A stretch of DNA of 64,000 nucleotides, from contig CACVBU010000600.1 in assembly GCA_902728285.1 (NCBI GenBank), positions 2,025,883 through 2,089,882 of the forward strand, read 5' to 3'. The stretch comes from Clytia hemisphaerica (taxonomy: Eukaryota; Cnidaria; Hydrozoa; Leptothecata; Clytiidae). Shown here piece after piece: positions 1-10,622 of this stretch. The notes beneath the pieces were generated by a model that saw only the letters and a list, made by a program, of their open reading frames with translations, was not told the origin of the DNA and searched no databases. Every line of letters begins with the position of its first letter. Positions within the stretch are counted from its first letter, which is position 1. A program made the translations under genes and the position numbers.

Positions 1-8
1 AGTCTCTC

Positions 9-98
9 GGGACAGCCTAAGATTAGAGAGTTGGTAAATAAGTAAATAAGTAAATAACTAAATCCGACTATAAATTCTCACATCTCAAAGGCTGTCCC
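9..98. repeat. Short inverted-repeat pair at the left edge
   Basis: The ten bases GGGACAGCCT at 9-18 return inverted as AGGCTGTCCC at 89-98, with a few further matching bases inside. The size and design suggest a tiny palindromic MITE or the end of a larger one cut by the window edge. Between the arms is a short AAATAAGT tandem. No target duplication is visible because the left flank is nearly absent. Confidence 0.35.
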
Positions 99-204
99 TA
101 TTTGGGACACACACACGCATAGTAATGATGTTTTGATGCCAAGGCCTATTAGTTTATTAGGTCCCACTTGATCGCGATTAAAAATTTGAGGAAATTTCAC
201 TTAC

Positions 205-266
205 CATCTCGATTCAGCAATGGCAATCAAAGCCAGCAACAACACCACAGATAAAATGTACTTCAT
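205..266 (-). CDS. First coding exon (signal peptide) of a secreted or membrane protein, partial
   Basis: On the minus strand an ATG at 266 opens 20 codons that read as a classic signal peptide: MKY, then a leucine, valine, isoleucine and alanine core, ending in AIAESR. The reading frame then meets a strong donor, GTAAGTG, directly after 205, so the exon ends in the middle of a codon (phase 2). The rest of the gene must lie at lower coordinates, outside the window. A short N-terminal exon that encodes only the signal peptide is common in genes for small secreted peptides and for extracellular proteins, but the mature product cannot be named. The exon is too short to be certain. The support is the combination of start, hydrophobic core, cleavage-like end and consensus donor. 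Confidence 0.5.
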
Positions 267-1364
267 TCCAATGCAGTAATGCAAGTATTTCAATATACAG
301 TAATGAATATCTTTATCTTATTAGCTGAAAATAAAGAAAAAAACATTTATCTCCAAATTTTCTACATTCAATACCGTCCATCAGCTAGCACAAAACCTTG
401 TTCGAATATCCATCTTGAGCCTATTTAAAACGTTGAATGAACGTTAAAACAACGTTGTTTCCCGACTAGTTACGGCATCACTTGGGGCATCTACCAAAAG
501 GTTCACAGAAGATTTGAATTTTAAGTTAAAATAATTATTTAATAGCTTGAGGACTTAAATACATCAAACAAAGTAACAGCAGTAATCTAATGAATTTCTA
601 AAATATTATTTGACAGTTGCAGCAATATGAAATTGATCAGCTTTTATACTTCCTATAATGACCTTTAGACCAAACAAGCAGTATTTTGGTAGTGGGAGTC
701 AAATCATGTACAAACTTTTTAAAATCAACCCAAATCAAAACAATATGATACTGTCACATGTCCGAAAGTGCATAAATAAAGACGAGTACAAAGGGAACAA
801 GTAAAAGTAAAAGTGTTTTCAAAATAACAAGTGAGTAAAAACAACCACTAATCAAAACTAGAATGCAGGGGAGGTATCTTTTGATGTCTAGAATTTCAAA
901 ACAAGAAGTAAAAAAGTCTTTTTAAAAATCATAACTTTGAGGATATTTGAGACTACACATTTATTTGTTTATATAGGAGCCATGTGATATGTATATTGAG
1001 ATGGATGACAAAAGCATGATTAGAAATTGGACAACTTATTAACAGTAAAAACTGACCTCTAGTTCATCATAAAATGTCTACAATTCGGTAATCTCAGAGC
1101 AGATTCTGATTGCTCCACTCATGAAACGTATTCACTTTGAAGACTCTGTAAAAGAGCACATAATAGTACATTACATCCCTTTAGAGCAGAGTGGGTGTGA
1201 GCAGAAATGTTATGATATTAACAAATTAGATAATTACATTGTTCAAAAGTCCCAAATACCTTTTGATGAATAGTTATTTGGTACCTAATTTAGTCCTGTC
1301 CCACAACTCTGTACTGGTGGCTCTACAGGAATTGCAATTCCGAATTGATGTGTTCTTGATGTGG
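267..1364. other. No gene recognised; upstream region of the signal-peptide exon
   Basis: AT-rich sequence that would hold the promoter and 5' UTR of the minus-strand exon at 205-266. A fragment of a dispersed palindromic family rich in AACGTTG lies at about 430-466; fuller copies are at 32,634, 38,415 and 47,918. No other coding exon with flanking splice sites was found. Confidence 0.5.
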
Positions 1365-1600
1365 TTTATCAATGGACATCATTAAAAAACATGCAGCTCA
1401 ATGGCTTGAAGTTTGAACATCTTAAATACAGAATAAAGAAAAAATGAAGAGCTTAAGAACACTCAAATTAACTCTCAAACACTGACTCCCCAATCAAAAC
1501 CAAGATGGATGTGAAGGATTTAGGAGTCACTCTGGATGTGAACATGACATACAGCAAACACATCACAAACCAGATCAAGATAAGTCAAAAGTCACAGGAT
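1365..1600 (+). pseudogene. Decayed non-LTR retrotransposon (LINE) reverse transcriptase, first segment
   Basis: Reading through stops, the plus strand carries a conserved stretch of LINE reverse transcriptases just after the catalytic core: NGLKFE near 1410, then VKDLGVTLDVNMTYSKHI at about 1510-1565, followed by a basic run. The 'VKDLGV...SxHI' signature belongs to the thumb region of jockey/CR1-like LINE polymerases. Frameshifts and stops interrupt the frame, so it is dead. The matching downstream part is at 2650-2990, which suggests that about 1 kb of other DNA was inserted between. Confidence 0.6.
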
Positions 1601-1605
1601 GGCCA

Positions 1606-2645
1606 GGCTTATTTTAGATGAAATATCCAGCTTTTTTGGTCAAAAACATCCTTTTTTCAGGTATTTTCAGATGGAAAATGTACCTTTTCCAGCCTTCACC
1701 CAAAAATCTGTACTTTTTCCCAGCTATAGGCGAGTGCAAAATTATAACCCTTGGATACCCCTTAAAACCTACAAAAAATAGAGGTACCCTCTATCTGAAA
1801 CTTTAGGTGGAATTTTAGGCTGAAACTTTTTGTGTAGAAAGTACGCTGTCTATGGTTCCTACAAAAGGGTTTTTCTCCAATAAGTTTTTATAAAATAGTC
1901 CTTTTGGTCTCAGATTTTGAACAGTGATTCACTGCAAAGTAACTAATGTTGCAATTAGATCATTGGGACCTAAATATTTTCAAAACTGTACGTTAAAATC
2001 AAAAAACACTTTAAAACCTAAATCAGAACTTTGAGGGCCTTTTAAGATTTTTGGAGTCCAACCACGAAGAAGAGAATGGTTTTTCATACCTACCATAAGT
2101 AACATACCTACCTTAAATTCAATTGTGTAATCTCTAGGTTCAAAAAACTTAATTTTTTGAAGGGATTTACGATAGAATTTTGATAACTTTGAATTTTATA
2201 ACATTTTGCAATTAATTGAAAATTTTGAAATTAGGTATTTTATGAAAGTACATTTATAAGATATTGTAAAAAAGTGAACTATTGTAAACAATATTAAATC
2301 AAGTTTGGTGGCTAAGAGAGCCCAAAGTGCAACTTTACAGGTTTTAAGGGGTATCCACTGGTACTTCTAGATTTTCAAAAGACATTTCTTTCAAATTGAT
2401 CATACAGATCTAAGCTCATAAAAATCTTTGTAAAAATGACATAGATAGAACGTCTATGGACTAAACTGAAAAATGCTAAACTCATACTAGATTTAACATC
2501 TTATGAAAATTATAGATGTTAATCACATAATAATTCTAACGAATTCCTGACATAAAGTTAGAATTAAAATATAAAAATAATTTTCCAGTTTTTCCACCTT
2601 TCCTATATATATGGAAAATGTACCTATTTTCAGTTTTTCCAGCTT
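1606..2645. mobile_element. AT-rich insertion splitting the LINE remnant
   Basis: This segment separates two collinear pieces of one dead LINE. It contains an inverted repeat: GGATACCCCTTAAAACCT at about 1753 returns as AGGTTTTAAGGGGTATCC at about 2340. A GGAAAATGTACC motif appears as a direct repeat near each end (about 1673 and 2611). I see no ORF of interest. The exact ends and any target duplication are not defined. Confidence 0.4.
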
Positions 2646-2649
2646 ACGC

Positions 2650-2990
2650 TGGCCACTCTGATCGAATCATTAAGCAATCCATTGAACCTTCAAAACAAGA
2701 GATTGTCAAGTACTCTTTGGAAATCACTCGTACTCACACATTGACTTTTGCTCCCAGCTGTGGTCACCTTCAAAGATATCTGATCCAACTACTGGAATCA
2801 CTTCAAAAATCCTACTTGAATGGAATCCCTACACTTCAACATCTCAACTATTGGGAGAAGCTGGAAGAAATTAAACTATACAAGGACTGGAGCGGTGAAG
2901 AGAAAGATACAGTATTATCTACACCTGGAGCTTCTTAGAACAGCTTGTCCCAAATTTTAACTATGCTGAAAACAAAGGTGACATTTTCAG
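2650..2990 (+). pseudogene. Decayed LINE reverse transcriptase, C-terminal segment
   Basis: Across shifting frames the plus strand gives TLWKSLVLTHIDFCSQLWSP (about 2655-2765) and then RERYSIIYTWSFLEQLVPN (about 2895-2955). Both are hallmark C-terminal stretches of LINE polymerases, in which the second usually reads 'RRERYxIIYxWKILEGxVPN'. Several stops and frameshifts are present. It is in the same orientation as 1365-1600 and is almost certainly the same dead copy. The 106-codon ORF in this interval runs in a different frame and is not the real product. Confidence 0.6.
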
Positions 2991-3039
2991 TACCATAACC
3001 AGAGACTGGGCAGAAAATGTTATCTAAACTAAAAGCAGG

Positions 3040-3620
3040 CTAGCTCTAAAGCTCTAAAACAGCATTTAATAACATGAAAACCAGAATATGATTCTTGAAT
3101 GGGAATCAAAACTATAAAGTGCACTTACAAACGTCAATTTGTTAGATCTAACAAAATTAATAGCCGCACTGTCATCGTTGACATAAAACAAACGATTTTC
3201 TGTCAAGAGCCTTGTAAACATTCCAACAACTTCCATTGAAATGATCAATCACAGCTCAGTCTACCATTTTTAGTGCGGTCTGAGGATTGAGCCGAGAATG
3301 CTCGTAGAACGCTCATAGAACGTTCGTAGAATGCCCACGAGCTCCCGCGCGGGTGAAAAAACTTCAATCTGTCAATCATTTTCTCAAGCGAAGAGTATGC
3401 AAAGCAATTCTAGATTTACGATAGTGCTGCGGATCATCAATGGATAATATTCAATTATCATTATTAAATTTTCATTCCTAGAACTTTAAAATATGTGTTT
3501 TCCGTAATTTTTGTATGAAGAGTTAGGTCTACACTGTATCATGCATGTTTTAAAAATTATGCATGGCTGTATCTGTTTTTATGCTGGAGTACATAATTAT
3601 TCAACATGGTCTATTTGAAG
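3040..3620. repeat. Dispersed repeat, copy 1 (inverted relative to 11,533-12,200)
   Basis: The block from the CTCTAAAGCTCTAAAAC end (about 3043) through TGTTAGATCTAAC (about 3139) and GAGTTAGGTCTACACTG (about 3518) reappears inverted at 11,533-12,200, about 8.5 kb away, with indels. The last part (3540-3620, TTATGCATGGCTGTATC...TATTCAAC) matches 12,575-12,650. It is therefore one member of a repeat family. Short ORFs in it are incidental. Confidence 0.6.
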
Positions 3621-3916
3621 GTTTGAACAATAAGTTCTGATTTAATTAATTGTTTAAAGGATACACTCAAATTAAAGAGTTCGGGAAATCGAATTTCACA
3701 ATCTGGGTAGAGAAAGAATAGAATAAAGCAAGCAAGGTCACAATTGGTGATATTTCCCTTCCCTAGCTTGTAGAATATAATCATTTTAAAAACTTGTGAT
3801 CTCTCTTTTCTCGACTCATCCATAATCATAATCAGTTTAGAAAAACTTAAGATTTTTTAATTTCTTGATGCAATTCTGAATGGGCAACTAGAAAGTTAAA
3901 AATATTAGTTTTCCAC

Positions 3917-4940
3917 AAGGCGGTAATCACAAATATCTTCGTTTTGCGTCGCCCGACCGACTCTCGAAAATTGAGTAGTTAATTGACTCGGTGAGTTGGT
4001 AAATTTGTCGGACTTTTTCTGTCGATGACGTTTCCTTCGTTCAAACATTTTATTATTTTAGCGCATTTCGTCGCATCAAAATAAGAAAGCCTTAAGTCCA
4101 TTTTTGTAGTTTTGAGAAAATCAAGTTTAAAGGTTTGAAATGGCTGCCATTTTTGACCATGTTGGGCTAGCTAGCTGCTTTTTTGATATGAATATAAATG
4201 AAGAAAGATCTTTCAAGTTCTAAAGTATCAACATTGTCACTTATACCATTGCGGAGATATGAATGCTTCTTCATAGCATGTTTTTCGAGAATGGACTTAA
4301 ACCTTTTTTTCTATGTAAATTTCCTTGATTAAAACTGAAAATTTGAAAAATTTCCAGTGAAAAAGTGTCTTAACTCCAAAATGGACTTAAGACTTTCTTG
4401 CTTTAAACTTTCTTAACTTTTTTGAACTCTTTAACTAAAACCTTAATCTAAAAGGTCCTAAAGTCCAACTAAAATGACAATGGAATTAAGACTTTCTTAA
4501 CTTGAGAAAATTTCAAAAATGAAATTTTATTTTTCAAAAAACTTAAAATTAGGCCACTTTAGGTTGGTTTTTGATGGATTTAAGCCAAAAATTCGATAAA
4601 AATGGGGTGTAAAGCATCGGTATGGTCATAACTCAATTTTTGAAAAAATGGACTTAAGGCTTTCTTATTTTGATGCGACGATTTGCGGCATTTTGACTTT
4701 GTTTATCATTACAGTGTTCAAAGTTCATAATTTGAAACCACCCGTAACGCGCGGTAGTCTTGGCTGCTGGGCTGGCTGGCAGTTTCCTTCAAGAATACAC
4801 TCCAAAAATGGATGATTAAGGTCGGACGAGAAGAAGAAATTCACTGGCCGAAAATTTTTTACGACCGACCGACCGACCGACTCACTTTTTTGACCCAACG
4901 AGGACGCAAAATGAAGACATTTGTGATCGCCGCCCAATGT
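3917..4940. mobile_element. Outer inverted-repeat element
   Basis: GGTAATCACAAATATCTTCG with TTTGCGTC and CCGACCGACTC at 3921-3965 is matched inverted at about 4866-4935 (GACCGACCGACTC, GACGCAAAATGAAGAC, TTTGTGATCGCC). The arms enclose another inverted-repeat element at 4062-4688, so this looks like a nested pair of non-autonomous transposons. No ORF resembles a transposase. Confidence 0.5.
4062..4688. mobile_element. Inner MITE with ~38-bp terminal inverted repeats
   Basis: CGTCGCATCAAAATAAGAAA followed by GCCTTAAGTCCATTTTTG (from 4069) is repeated almost perfectly in inverted orientation, ending TTGATGCGACG at 4680. The interior repeats TTAAGNCTTTCTTA and ATGGACTTAAG several times. It has no coding capacity. 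It lies inside the 3917-4940 element. Confidence 0.65.
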
Positions 4941-5019
4941 GGAAATCCGTTTTCACTAACACATTGGGGGCCGTCGACATTTGACTTTAGAATAGCGGCA
5001 TTTCAAAGAAAAATAACTG

Positions 5020-5878
5020 ACGGTCTGCGCCAGACGATCTCAATCGAACGGAATCGACGATCGAACCAGTCGAACCAAATCGAACGCAATCGACCGATTG
5101 AAATTCGATTGTCGAACGCAGTCGAACGCAGGCTTTGGCATAAGAAAAAAGAAGGCGTGTGATCATCGCACGCCTACATAGTGATTTTTAGTAATTTAGG
5201 CGTGCGAATCATGGCACGCCTAAGATTTGAGAGAGGAAAAATCATACAGCAAAAGTGATTTTTTTTAAAGGTTTTAGAGAGACGAAAAATCGTGCAGCAA
5301 AAGTTATTTTTGAGAAAGGCTTGTTTATTGAAGACCAAAGCATAGTATGAGAGAAAGAGGAGAGAGAAGATGTGTATCCATTAGAGTAACTTTTTTATAA
5401 GAAATTTTGTATACATATAGCAGTTTGAAAGAGTAAAGGAAAGTTTATCTTTCATCTATTTGGTTCTTATGATTAAAGTAGAAAATGATATTTGATCTTC
5501 TTTCAACAAGCAGAAAAAATATTTCTAGAATAAATTTTTGCATGTGCGATTGATCGCACGCCTCGCTAGGTTTTCATGATTTATGGCGTGTGATAAATTG
5601 CACGCCTAAAAGGCTTTTAGGTGTGTGCGGAGGCGTGCGCGTGCGATCGCACGCCTAATATGCCGAAGCCTGCGAACGCAATTGAATCTCAATCGAATAT
5701 TACCACAATTTTCAGATTTGATTGATATTCGATTGCGTTCAATTGATGTTCGATTGCGTTCGACAATCGAATTTCAATCGGTCGATTGCGTTCGATTTGG
5801 TTCGACTGGTTTGATCATCGATTCCGTTCAATTGAGATCGTCTGGTCTGCAAAATTCAAGGGCCGCGCGGACCGTCTA
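5020..5878. mobile_element. Foldback element built of TCGAACGCAATCGA words, with GCACGCC core
   Basis: Long imperfect inverted arms start GACGGTCTGC at 5020 and end GGACCGTC at about 5876. Each arm is a chain of TCGAACG, AATCGA and TTCGATTG words. Inside is a second zone (about 5150-5660) in which GGCGTGC/GCACGCC recurs repeatedly in both orientations. A related TCGAACGCAATCGA element lies at 13,741-14,250. No transposase is encoded. The short ORFs across it only translate the repeats. Confidence 0.65.
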
Positions 5879-6223
5879 AATAAATGGAACACAAGACATT
5901 GTTTTGGTTAAAATTATTCTAAAAAATAGCAAAGTGAATACTTTAGGTATGTGACTTTAGCAGATCTTAGTTGATAAAAGGAGGAAAAGAAATATGGAAA
6001 GTAACATTTGTATGGAATAAACGTCTCAAAAATCAATATTTTCTGGTGAAAAGAATTGATATGTGGTGAGTTGACCCCTAAAGAGATTTTCAACCTTCCC
6101 TTAACAACACATGGTCGACCCCCTCCCCCCCTTAACGGCCAAATGGCGTTAAAAAATTTGAAAGTCGAATGTTGACGGCCCCTTGGTAATTCTTTAAAGA
6201 GGTTTCCCTCTAGTTTCATCCTT

Positions 6224-6682
6224 CAGTCTGGGAAATCCTCTCAATTGCACGCTTATGTTCCGAGGGCGTAAGCGCGCAATTGCATGGTTATAATTTACGC
6301 CCGCTCACGCCCCGGTTGAAATTGCTTAGGGATTTCAAGGGGTTCAGAATTCTCTAATTCGGGCGAAGGCATGGTTTAACGGGCAATCCATTTTTACGGA
6401 ATCTTCTTCTACGATAAATTTTGAGTAAAACTGCCCTAGGCTTTTGAAATTCAACAAAGCTTTCGGAAGGAATTGCGTGTCAAAAATATAAGAAATTTTA
6501 AAGCGTGCAATTGCACGCTTACCGCAAAAGCCGTCACCTTTCAACCTTGCTTAACGCTTACCGCCTGTTTCAGAACAATTTCGATAAGCGTGTATAAAAA
6601 TTCTGCCATTTTGATTAACCGTGCAATTGCGCGCTTACGGCCTCGGAACATAAGCGTGCAATTGAGAGGATTTCCCAGACTG
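6224..6682. mobile_element. MITE with long TIRs and 5-bp target duplication TCCTT
   Basis: The left end, CAGTCTGGGAAATCCTCTCA at 6224, matches the right end, TGAGAGGATTTCCCAGACTG at 6682. Identity runs on through the TTGCACGCTTATGTTCCGAG block for about 65 bp. The direct repeat TCCTT flanks it (6219-6223 and 6683-6687), a clean target-site duplication. GCAATTGC and GCGCAATTG words recur through the element. It is non-autonomous. The superfamily cannot be set from 5 bp alone. Confidence 0.8.
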
Positions 6683-6861
6683 TCCTTACTTTCCCGAACT
6701 TAAAATTCTAGACTATAATGTGATCGAATAAAAAACCACATCTAAAAATGAACACAAATGAACAATCCCTAGGCCAGGGAATCATTAATTTATTTCTGTG
6801 ACGGAAGCTATATAATATTTGAAAATATTATTGTTATAATATTTGAAAATATTATTGTATT

Positions 6862-8469
6862 CCAGGCGTCCGCGCTCGATAGGATCGATCATCGGAACGG
6901 CTCGATGACGGATCGATATGTGATCGATGGATTACTTATCGATCCGGATAGGGGATCGATAGAGGATCGATACTCAAGATTTTTTTAAGCTTATGATTAG
7001 TTATCGATCTATCATCGACCTTTTATCGATCTTATCGACCCTATCGACTCTTTCTAAAAATTGAGCTCTAATATTAATCGATCTTTCTCGCTATTGACAG
7101 TTAGTCACACTAGCGTCCCGCCAAAATGTGTATCAAAGACTAATGTTGCGAAAGCGCTATATCGTTTACTTGACTCTCAAGCAAAAAAATGCGCCACAAA
7201 ACTTCTATAGGGATTCATGAAAAAATAACCCAGCGCTTTTTAATGGAATTAACATTTTCAAAAACTTTGAGAAATTGCCTAAAATTTGAGCCATAGATAA
7301 AAAAATTTGAGCCAAGCCAACCTTGAAAACTAATTTGAAGATCAACTTCCCAAGAAAAAGATCTACGGGGGAGGCAGAACCCACCTAGATCCGCGCACCG
7401 CCGGATAGGCTATCTCCCGGAAATTTTGCCGGACCTCAAACAATGACCCATTTACATGTGCAGAATTGTTTTTACTTTAGCGTATAAACAAGGCCTTAAA
7501 AATCGAAGCGCTGTCTCGGGAATTGAATGAAAAATTTTGGTTGGTTGATTTTGGCTGCTGCACGTTTTATTTTGTTTCCAACTTTATGTTTTAATTAATA
7601 TTGTCTTGCGAACTTGATTCAGGTAACTCTCATCCTTGTTGTTGAAATGTATCCTGTAGATGACTGAATGTTGTTTTTTCTGAAAGCTTAATTTCCTAGT
7701 GTGACTAACTGATTGATTACCCTATCGAAACCTATCAATTACCTATCGACACCTATCGATTATAATGATTTATAATCGATGCATAATTGATTTGTAATCG
7801 ATTTAAATCGATTTGTAATCGATACATAATCGATTTACGATACATAATCGATTTATAATCGATGCATACTCGATTAACGATCGATGACGAATCGATTAAC
7901 GATCGATGACGAAGCGATTAACGATCGATGACGAATCGATTAACGATCGATGACGAAGCGATTAACGATCGATGACGAAGCGATTAACGATCGATGACGA
8001 ATCGATTAACGATCGATGATGAATCGATTAACGATCGATGATGAATCGATTAACGATCGATGATGAATCGATTAACGATCGATGATGAATCGATTAACGA
8101 TCGATGACGAATCGATTACCGATCGATGACGAATCGATTAACGATCGATGACGAAGCGATTAACGATCGATGACGAATCGATTAACGATCGATGACGAAT
8201 CGATTAACGATCGATGACGAATCGATTAACGATCGATGACGAATCGATTAACGATCGATGACGAATCGATTAACGATCGATGACGAATCGATATACTCGA
8301 TTGAAATACTAGCTCGATAATGGATCAACGAAGGATCGATACTCAAGACTTTTTAATGGCTGAATCTTCCATCGATCTCCTATCCGGATCGATAAGTAAT
8401 CCATCGATCACATATCGATCCGTCATCGAGCCGTTCCGATGATCGATCCTATCGAGCGCGGACGCCTGG
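6862..8469. mobile_element. Large foldback element of ATCGAT words with 6-bp target duplication TGTATT
   Basis: CCAGGCGTCCGCGCTCGATA at 6862 begins a near-perfect terminal inverted repeat of about 95 bp, closing at 8469 with TATCGAGCGCGGACGCCTGG. TGTATT is directly repeated at 6856-6861 and 8470-8475, an exact target-site duplication. The arms are rich in GATCGAT, and the interior ends in a 22-bp tandem array (7861-8291). The middle (7100-7700) is unrelated AT-rich DNA with no recognisable transposase. It is a complete non-autonomous transposon. A 6-bp duplication is unusual and does not fit the common superfamilies well. Confidence 0.85.
7861..8291. repeat. 22-bp tandem repeat array, about 19 copies
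   Basis: The unit CGATTAACGATCGATGACGA plus AT repeats in register from about 7861 to 8291. Variants differ at two places: GACGAAT, GACGAAG or GATGAAT. Each unit carries ATCGAT-type palindromes. The array lies just inside the right arm of the 6862-8469 foldback and is preceded by a looser set of ATCGATTTATAATCGAT repeats (7740-7860). Confidence 0.9.
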
Positions 8470-8819
8470 TGTATTGATTATATCTTTTTAACAACAACGC
8501 ACAGACAAAATATTTCTATAGCTTTACTACTAGATAAAAATATCAGAGTTTCATTACCTGAAAAAATGATAGAATAGAAAACGAGATGTGATGTCTGGAT
8601 GAATGTGAATTTAGCTGATCACTTGCGACCTGATAGGTCCACCTGGTCACGTCACCTGACCTGCTGGCTGATCGGTCGTGGCTTCTTCGTAAAGACGAAA
8701 GACAGATCTGGACTTATTTCGTACTTTCCAGTCTCTTGTTCGTAGTTTTTCTGACTTTCTGGTTCTGTGTGAGTCATTTACTATGTTTTCTAACTTACTG
8801 AATGACTTACCGACAGATC

Positions 8820-9140
8820 GCCACCGGAGGGATTCGAACCACTGACCTTTATATAACCCTGGACCAAGCAATATCTGCCATCTTTGATTGGAGTTTTTTT
8901 AGAATTGGTACCCAAGGAGAAGCCATTGCAATGCTAAAAATTAACGTCTAACGTCGCTACATCATCAAAAGAATTTGAGGAAAAGTAGACCTAGCTCTCT
9001 CGATGCATTTACACCGCTATCGAGTAGTGCCGACATTAGGGTACCAATTTTCAAAAAACTCCGATCAAAGATTTTGCTTGGCTGGGATTGAGAAGCTTTG
9101 TCCAGGGTTATATAAAGGTCAGTGATTCGAACCCACTAAA
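8820..9140. repeat. Inverted pair containing tRNA-like promoter boxes
   Basis: The sequence ending GGTACC at 8913 (TTCGAACCACTGACC, TTATATAACCCTGGACC, CTTTGATTGGAG) is repeated inverted at about 9035-9140. Read on the minus strand, the left arm contains GGTTCGAATCC, a good tRNA B-box, but the surrounding stem does not fold as a real tRNA. This is most likely a tRNA-derived SINE fragment present as a head-to-head pair. Confidence 0.45.
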
Positions 9141-9297
9141 TGCAAAGTTCCGATGTTCTGAAACCCAATGCGCCGAAAGAGCGTTTCTGACGGCTATTTA
9201 TATTGTACAAACTACAGACCAGACTGTATTAAGAAAAAATCACAAAAGAGTGCTTTTTTCGAGCTCCAACCCTAACCCTAACTAATAATAACCAAAT

Positions 9298-10315
9298 TCC
9301 TAGCTAATCTGATACGTAACCACACCCAAACTACACCCATACCCAACCCTACCAGGTCGCCTGCAGGTCCTGACACTATTCCCACATGCCGGATCCGAAA
9401 AATAGGTACATGTCTTTCGCTTTTACGAAGAAGCCTTCACCTGGCTGATCCATTGAGTTTCAAGCCGAAGGCTAGAGGTCAATCTCCTTGGTAGGATTTG
9501 AAGCCAACAAATCCTACCAAAGTTGCGCGGCCTTGAGTGACCCGCCTGGTTTTTACACAAATGACAGATTGAAACTAAAATTTACCGCTTAATTTTGAAA
9601 AATATATCACTCGAAAACAAAGGAATTGCTAGATTCAATCCGTTATCAAAAATACGGCGCATATTTTAAGGCTTCAATTTTTCTTGCCTGAGAAAGGTTA
9701 GAGATTAACCTCTAGCCTTCGGCTTGAAACTCAATGGGCTGATCCCACATGAAGAACTCGAATGTTGTTTAAACCCGAATTTTCCAAATCGGGATATAAA
9801 AAATCTGGTTTATAGCCGATTCGTATAAAATCATATGGAACCCTCCCTAAGTAAGGTATGAGGAATGCTGCTCGAATCTATATTTGCAATGATTTCTCAA
9901 AATGGCGTCTGCAAAGTGAACAGACAGCCTGCTCAAAACCATTCATCCCACAAACTGAAAGGTATATACTTGGTAAGAAGACATATTTAACCTTTTTAGC
10001 CTGTCTTTACTATTCATGAGGGTAATGTGTGCTGTAGCTACAAGACCTTACAAGACGACCCTACTGACACACAACGGACTTTACTACAAAACAAACAGTG
10101 TAGTACAGTACTCAGTAGTGTCAGTGGAAAAAGGATTAATTTAAAATTAGAGAAATCTCTCAAAAAAGGTGATGGCTTCTTTTCGTAAAAGCGAAAGATA
10201 CAAATATATTTTTTGGATCCGGCATGCAGGAATAGTGTCAGTACCTGTCTGTAGACAGCCTAGTAATATGGTTAGGTATTGGGTGTGGTTTGGACGTGTG
10301 GTTGCAGCCCTCGAA
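9298..10315. mobile_element. Inverted-repeat element with ~145-bp arms
   Basis: The block from about 9298 to 9445 (CGTAACCACACCCAAAC, GACACTATTCCCACATGCC, GGATCCGAAAAA, CTTTCGCTTTTACGAAG) returns inverted at about 10,165-10,310. The space between holds a separate repeat (9459-9745) and plain AT-rich sequence. The arrangement is a non-autonomous DNA transposon with a second element inserted. No transposase is seen. The 68-codon ORF at 10,169 only reads through the right arm. Confidence 0.5.
9459..9745. mobile_element. MITE, family shared with 53,017-53,300
   Basis: Inverted ends: TTGAGTTTCAAGCCGAAGGC at 9462 and GCCTTCGGCTTGAAACTCAA near 9736. The interior (GGTTTTTACACAAATGACAG, GAAACTAAAATTTACCGCT, AACAAAGGAATTGCTAGATT, TTTTTCTTGCCTGAG) matches the segment at 53,090-53,250 in the same order. 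Two copies of one family in the window are therefore firmly linked. Confidence 0.6.
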
Positions 10316-10327
10316 ATTCAAGTAAAA

Positions 10328-10622
10328 GTAAGTCGCCGACCTAAGCTTGTTTTTAGGTCGGCAATGCCGATCTGAGCTATATTTTAGGTCGGCAAAGTTG
10401 TTTAAAGGCTACGGAAACGTTTGTTTTTTTATTTGAGTGCGATATGGTTCTTATTAGAGACTGGAAATAAACCCAGCTCTCAACTTCTTATATGAAAAAA
10501 GGTCGGCTTTGCTGACCTAAAAGATAACTTATGGTCGGCTGCCGAGAGAATCAATGAATATGGTCGGCAATGAACTGCCGACCATACGCACTCTTTGGTC
10601 GGCTTTTAGGTCGGCACTGCCG
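10328..10622. mobile_element. Foldback element of GGTCGGC words
   Basis: GCCGACCTAA at the left and TTAGGTCGGC at the right form ends, and GGTCGGC or GCCGACC occurs around ten times between them in both orientations, at irregular spacing. Without a transposase it fits the same word-saturated foldback design as the ATCGAT and TCGAACG elements in this window. Confidence 0.55.

Noticed and set aside
2618..2938. 106-codon ORF as a possible small gene
   Set aside because: The LINE RT signature is in other frames of the same DNA, so this ORF is a by-product of a dead LINE.
7861..8291. Regularly spaced repeats resembling a CRISPR array
   Set aside because: Units are contiguous 22-bp tandems with no unique spacers, and the genome is eukaryotic.
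8820..8892. Minus-strand tRNA gene
   Set aside because: It has a good B-box, but T and anticodon stems do not pair; treated as a SINE remnant.
9268..9283. Telomere-like CCCTAACCCTAAC
   Set aside because: Only about two and a half units, inside a transposon-rich area; too short for an interstitial telomere tract.
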